A stretch of DNA of 64,000 nucleotides from SIG701 sp045539595 (GTDB lineage: Bacteria > Bacillota > Clostridia > Oscillospirales > CAG-272). The notes below the pieces were generated by a model. The model had not been told where the DNA came from. It did no database searches and saw only the letters and a program-made list of their open reading frames with translations. The stretch is taken from positions 28,773 through 92,772 of the forward strand of contig JAZQFQ010000016.1 in the NCBI GenBank assembly GCA_045539595.1, given 5' to 3'. A program made the translations under genes and the position numbers. Below, one piece after another: positions 62,065-64,000 of this stretch (position 1 is its first letter; each line of letters opens with the position of its first letter).

Positions 62065-62994
62065 TTATTTTAAACCTGATTTATACATCAATTCCTCAAT
62101 AATAACTCTATACTTCAATATGTGCGGTTTGATGTCGCCTTGTGTACAATTATACCATATTTTATGTGCAGAGTAATTGCCTAAATCCTTGAATAACGCC
62201 ATGTCCTTCTTGGTATTTGAAGATAGAGCCAATACCGCGTTTTGTTCGGCATTTTTTATTATTTTATCAAGGGTTACATGATAGTTGCCATTCATTATCT
62301 CTGTCTCTATCCCAGCTTTTTGATACGACAACACCAACAAGCTTTCAAGCAGTCTTCTCATTATTACTGCAGTACAATCAAATAGATTATTCTCGTAACT
62401 TGCATTGATTTGCTTGCAGAGCGATTGAACATTAGAAGGCAATGAACTAAACAAAGCGTCTGGTAGAACGGTGCCAAGTTGTTCTACTGTTACTGTATCT
62501 TCGGCATCCCAGCGTTTCACATCTTGAATCCATCCCTCCAACGTGCGACTCCATTGTGTCCAGTTTGAAGAGTTGTTCATCATACGAATCGAGTCGACGC
62601 GCAAATCACTTAAAATCATCGATTCGCTCCATCCGTGCAAGTATAGGGCTTGAACATATTCGTGTAACAAATCTTCCGCTCGTTGTTGATTCCAATACGG
62701 AAATTTGCTTTTCCCCTTGTTTTTCAGATGATAAATCTCTTGATCAACTGGAGAACGTGATTTGTTATATGCTATACCCCCTAATTTAGTTAAAAACGTT
62801 TGAACAGAATCCCGCGTTAATTTTCCTTCTTCATCGTATTTAAAATATGCTGAGACACCAATGTCAATACACTCAAGCAACAGTTCGTATGGATATTGTC
62901 TTACTACTTGAGAAAGATCAGCCATGCCTCGCTCATTTAAAGTGTAAGGTTCTATTTTTTCTTTTACAATGGTCTCTATCTTTTTACGCGCCAT
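62065..62994 (-). CDS. DUF4145/HEPN-like protein
   Basis: This 309-residue protein has a C-terminal region (residues about 195-305) with the DUF4145-like pattern YENNLFDCTAVIMRRLLESL, then GNYHVTLDKIIKNAEQ and FKDLGNYSAHKIWYN. The Arg-rich helix and the late Asn-x-x-x-His-like end resemble HEPN-related domains of nuclease-linked defence genes, though the exact RNase motif is not clear. The N-terminal half is unrecognised. It is AT-rich and lies upstream of the membrane/soluble pair, with its own promoter. GAGGTG precedes the ATG. Confidence 0.68.
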   Translation of the reverse strand: MARKKIETIVKEKIEPYTLNERGMADLSQVVRQYPYELLLECIDIGVSAYFKYDEEGKLTRDSVQTFLTKLGGIAYNKSRSPVDQEIYHLKNKGKSKFPYWNQQRAEDLLHEYVQALYLHGWSESMILSDLRVDSIRMMNNSSNWTQWSRTLEGWIQDVKRWDAEDTVTVEQLGTVLPDALFSSLPSNVQSLCKQINASYENNLFDCTAVIMRRLLESLLVLSYQKAGIETEIMNGNYHVTLDKIIKNAEQNAVLALSSNTKKDMALFKDLGNYSAHKIWYNCTQGDIKPHILKYRVIIEELMYKSGLK

Positions 62995-63024
62995 TTTTCA
63001 CCTCATTACTTACAAAATCATAAA

Positions 63025-63052
63025 ATTATAAGCATTGTTGTCGTTTTCACAA
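63025..63052 (-). promoter_or_regulatory. Promoter for the DUF4145-like gene and genes downstream
   Basis: On the minus strand TTGTGA (63047-63052), 16 bp and TATAAT (63025-63030) lie about 30 bp before the ATG. Confidence 0.65.
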
Positions 63053-63059
63053 TTTTGTG

Positions 63060-63485
63060 TTATATCAAAATTCCATCACAATGATCAACCTCATGCTGAA
63101 TGATCTGCGCTGTCCAGCCGGTGTAGGTCTTGATGCGGGTTTGCAGTTCCGTGGTCTGGAACTTTACCTTGATGGATTTATAGCGTTTACAAGTACGGGG
63201 ACCGCCGAGAAGCGATAGACAGCCTTCCTCGGTATCGTAAGCGCCGTCCTTCTTGATGATCTCAGGATTGAGCATCACGGTATATGTAGGAGCTTGTCCG
63301 CTCTCATCGAGAAATGCGATGATGCGCTTACGCACACCGATCATATTCGCCGCCATACCGACACAAGTCTCCTTGTGTGCCATCAGCGTATCAAGCAAGT
63401 CCTGAGCAACCTGCAAATCTTCTTTTGTAGCGACCTCCGACTTCCCTGCAAGAAATATCGGATCGTGCATGAGTTCTTTTACCAT
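63060..63485 (-). CDS. Peptide deformylase-like protein
   Basis: This 141-residue metalloenzyme removes, or is related to enzymes that remove, formyl groups from nascent proteins. Motif II is EEGCLSLLG (metal-binding Cys) and motif III is QHEVDHCDGI (two metal His and catalytic Glu). Motif I reads CVGMAANMIG, where the usual Gln of GxGxAAxQ is Met. The length is shorter than housekeeping Def (about 150-185). This matches a divergent Firmicutes deformylase branch. GGAG lies 7 nt before the ATG, and it follows the GNAT gene closely. Confidence 0.85.
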   Translation of the reverse strand: MVKELMHDPIFLAGKSEVATKEDLQVAQDLLDTLMAHKETCVGMAANMIGVRKRIIAFLDESGQAPTYTVMLNPEIIKKDGAYDTEEGCLSLLGGPRTCKRYKSIKVKFQTTELQTRIKTYTGWTAQIIQHEVDHCDGILI

Positions 63486-63502
63486 GTTGTTTCTCCGTAT
63501 CT

Positions 63503-64000
63503 TTACTCAACTCCGTGCATCCCCATCAAATCGCGCAGATCTCCAAAGCTCTTGTCATACTGTGCCTGAGAGATCGCACCGTTTTGAAGGAAGGTATCGA
63601 GCAACTGCTTCTGCTGACGGAACAGATTGACCTTCTGCCAACGCTCCTTCGTCATAAGATTGGAATGTCCCGTGCGGATCTCACCGAGCAGCGATACTTC
63701 AATGCCCTCGGTCTTTCGTTGATAGACGAATCCCAGCTTTTCCTGCACGCGACGGGATTTATCGTTGCCGTCGTAATAGCCGCACCAAATGCGGTTCACG
63801 CTGAGATCCTCAAACGCATAGCGAAGCATCTCGCGCGAGGCCTCGGTAATCAATCCCTGCCCCCAAAATGGTTTTCCTATCCAATAACCAAGTTCGTATT
63901 CATCGTCCTGCTCGGCGAGGTCATTGCGATGAAAACCGATGCTGCCGATAGGCTTGCCACTCTCTTTTAAACAGACGGCATAGGTTTCGGGAGCTGACAG
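63503..64000 (-). CDS. GNAT-family acetyltransferase, N-terminus beyond the window
   Basis: The visible 165 residues are the middle and end of a RimJ/RimL-type acetyltransferase; the reading frame stays open to the right edge (LSAPETYAVCLKESGKPIGS, then YELGYWIGKPFWGQGLITEA with the acetyl-CoA-binding loop WGQGLI). A TTG at 63853 could be mistaken for a start, but the upstream frame codes for the conserved earlier strands. After the GNAT fold come about 55 extra residues (LLGEIRTGHSNLM onward) of a helical tail. It probably forms an operon with the deformylase-like gene. Confidence 0.85.
   Translation of the reverse strand: MSAPETYAVCLKESGKPIGSIGFHRNDLAEQDDEYELGYWIGKPFWGQGLITEASREMLRYAFEDLSVNRIWCGYYDGNDKSRRVQEKLGFVYQRKTEGIEVSLLGEIRTGHSNLMTKERWQKVNLFRQQKQLLDTFLQNGAISQAQYDKSFGDLRDLMGMHGVE

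Overview
The window reads as chromosome of an anaerobic, spore-forming member of the Clostridia, probably an uncultured gut-type relative of the Oscillospirales or a neighbouring order. The evidence is Firmicutes-style Shine-Dalgarno sites with frequent TTG and GTG starts, a PdaA-type spore-cortex deacetylase, DUF624 and DUF5711 membrane proteins, a Firmicutes-type ECF transporter core (EcfA1-EcfA2-EcfT), and an electron-bifurcating [FeFe] hydrogenase operon. The species cannot be named from this sequence. Most genes are intact, closely packed and arranged in operons. Many promoters match the vegetative consensus with a 17-bp spacer.

Left part (1-29.9 kb): Leloir-type sugar genes (galM fragment, galE, a nucleotidyltransferase); a Crp/Fnr regulator followed by a substrate-binding protein/permease/ATPase importer; a PepD dipeptidase; ispD-ispF and rpe; a lipoprotein with a nuclease/phosphatase domain; mreB/mbl; a four-gene Gld-like ABC operon (ATPase, permease, GldG-like, DUF4340); a heterodimeric ABC exporter; htpG followed by a prephenate-dehydratase-like protein of unknown role; a phosphohexomutase; a GNAT acetyltransferase; proC; two membrane proteins; and two polysaccharide deacetylases.

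Middle part (30-46.1 kb): argG-argH; a GH127-like glycosidase divergent from an AraC regulator, with three spaced TATCACA elements between them; a Gfo/Idh/MocA dehydrogenase; and a ten-gene hydrogenase operon read leftwards (hydC, DRTGG, HATPase, sensory-type [FeFe] protein, DRTGG, PHP, HATPase, 2Fe-2S protein, hydB, hydA). The catalytic HydABC subunits flank an embedded set of sensing and signalling proteins. An Mrp-family ATPase lies upstream.

Right part (46.2-58.2 kb): a ten-gene leftward operon that appears to start at a strong promoter before ruvC and runs through an RNA methyltransferase-like gene, ecfA1-ecfA2-ecfT, truA, DUF5711, cvpA and a zinc-finger Clp ATPase (ClpE-like). It ends in a full-length but catalytically degenerate P-type ATPase, which is the most striking single gene here.

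From 58.2 kb onwards the character changes. One intact tRNA-Pro(UGG) lies within a row of tRNA fragments and paired TTTGACCA repeats that look like scars of repeated integration. Beyond it lie accessory genes: a self-inhibited Fic protein with repeat operators over its promoter, a 42-residue micro-gene coupled to a DUF6809 protein, an AT-rich pair (4-TM membrane protein plus a 322-residue soluble protein), a DUF4145/HEPN-like protein, a divergent peptide deformylase and a GNAT fragment. No recombinase, transposase or CRISPR array is visible.
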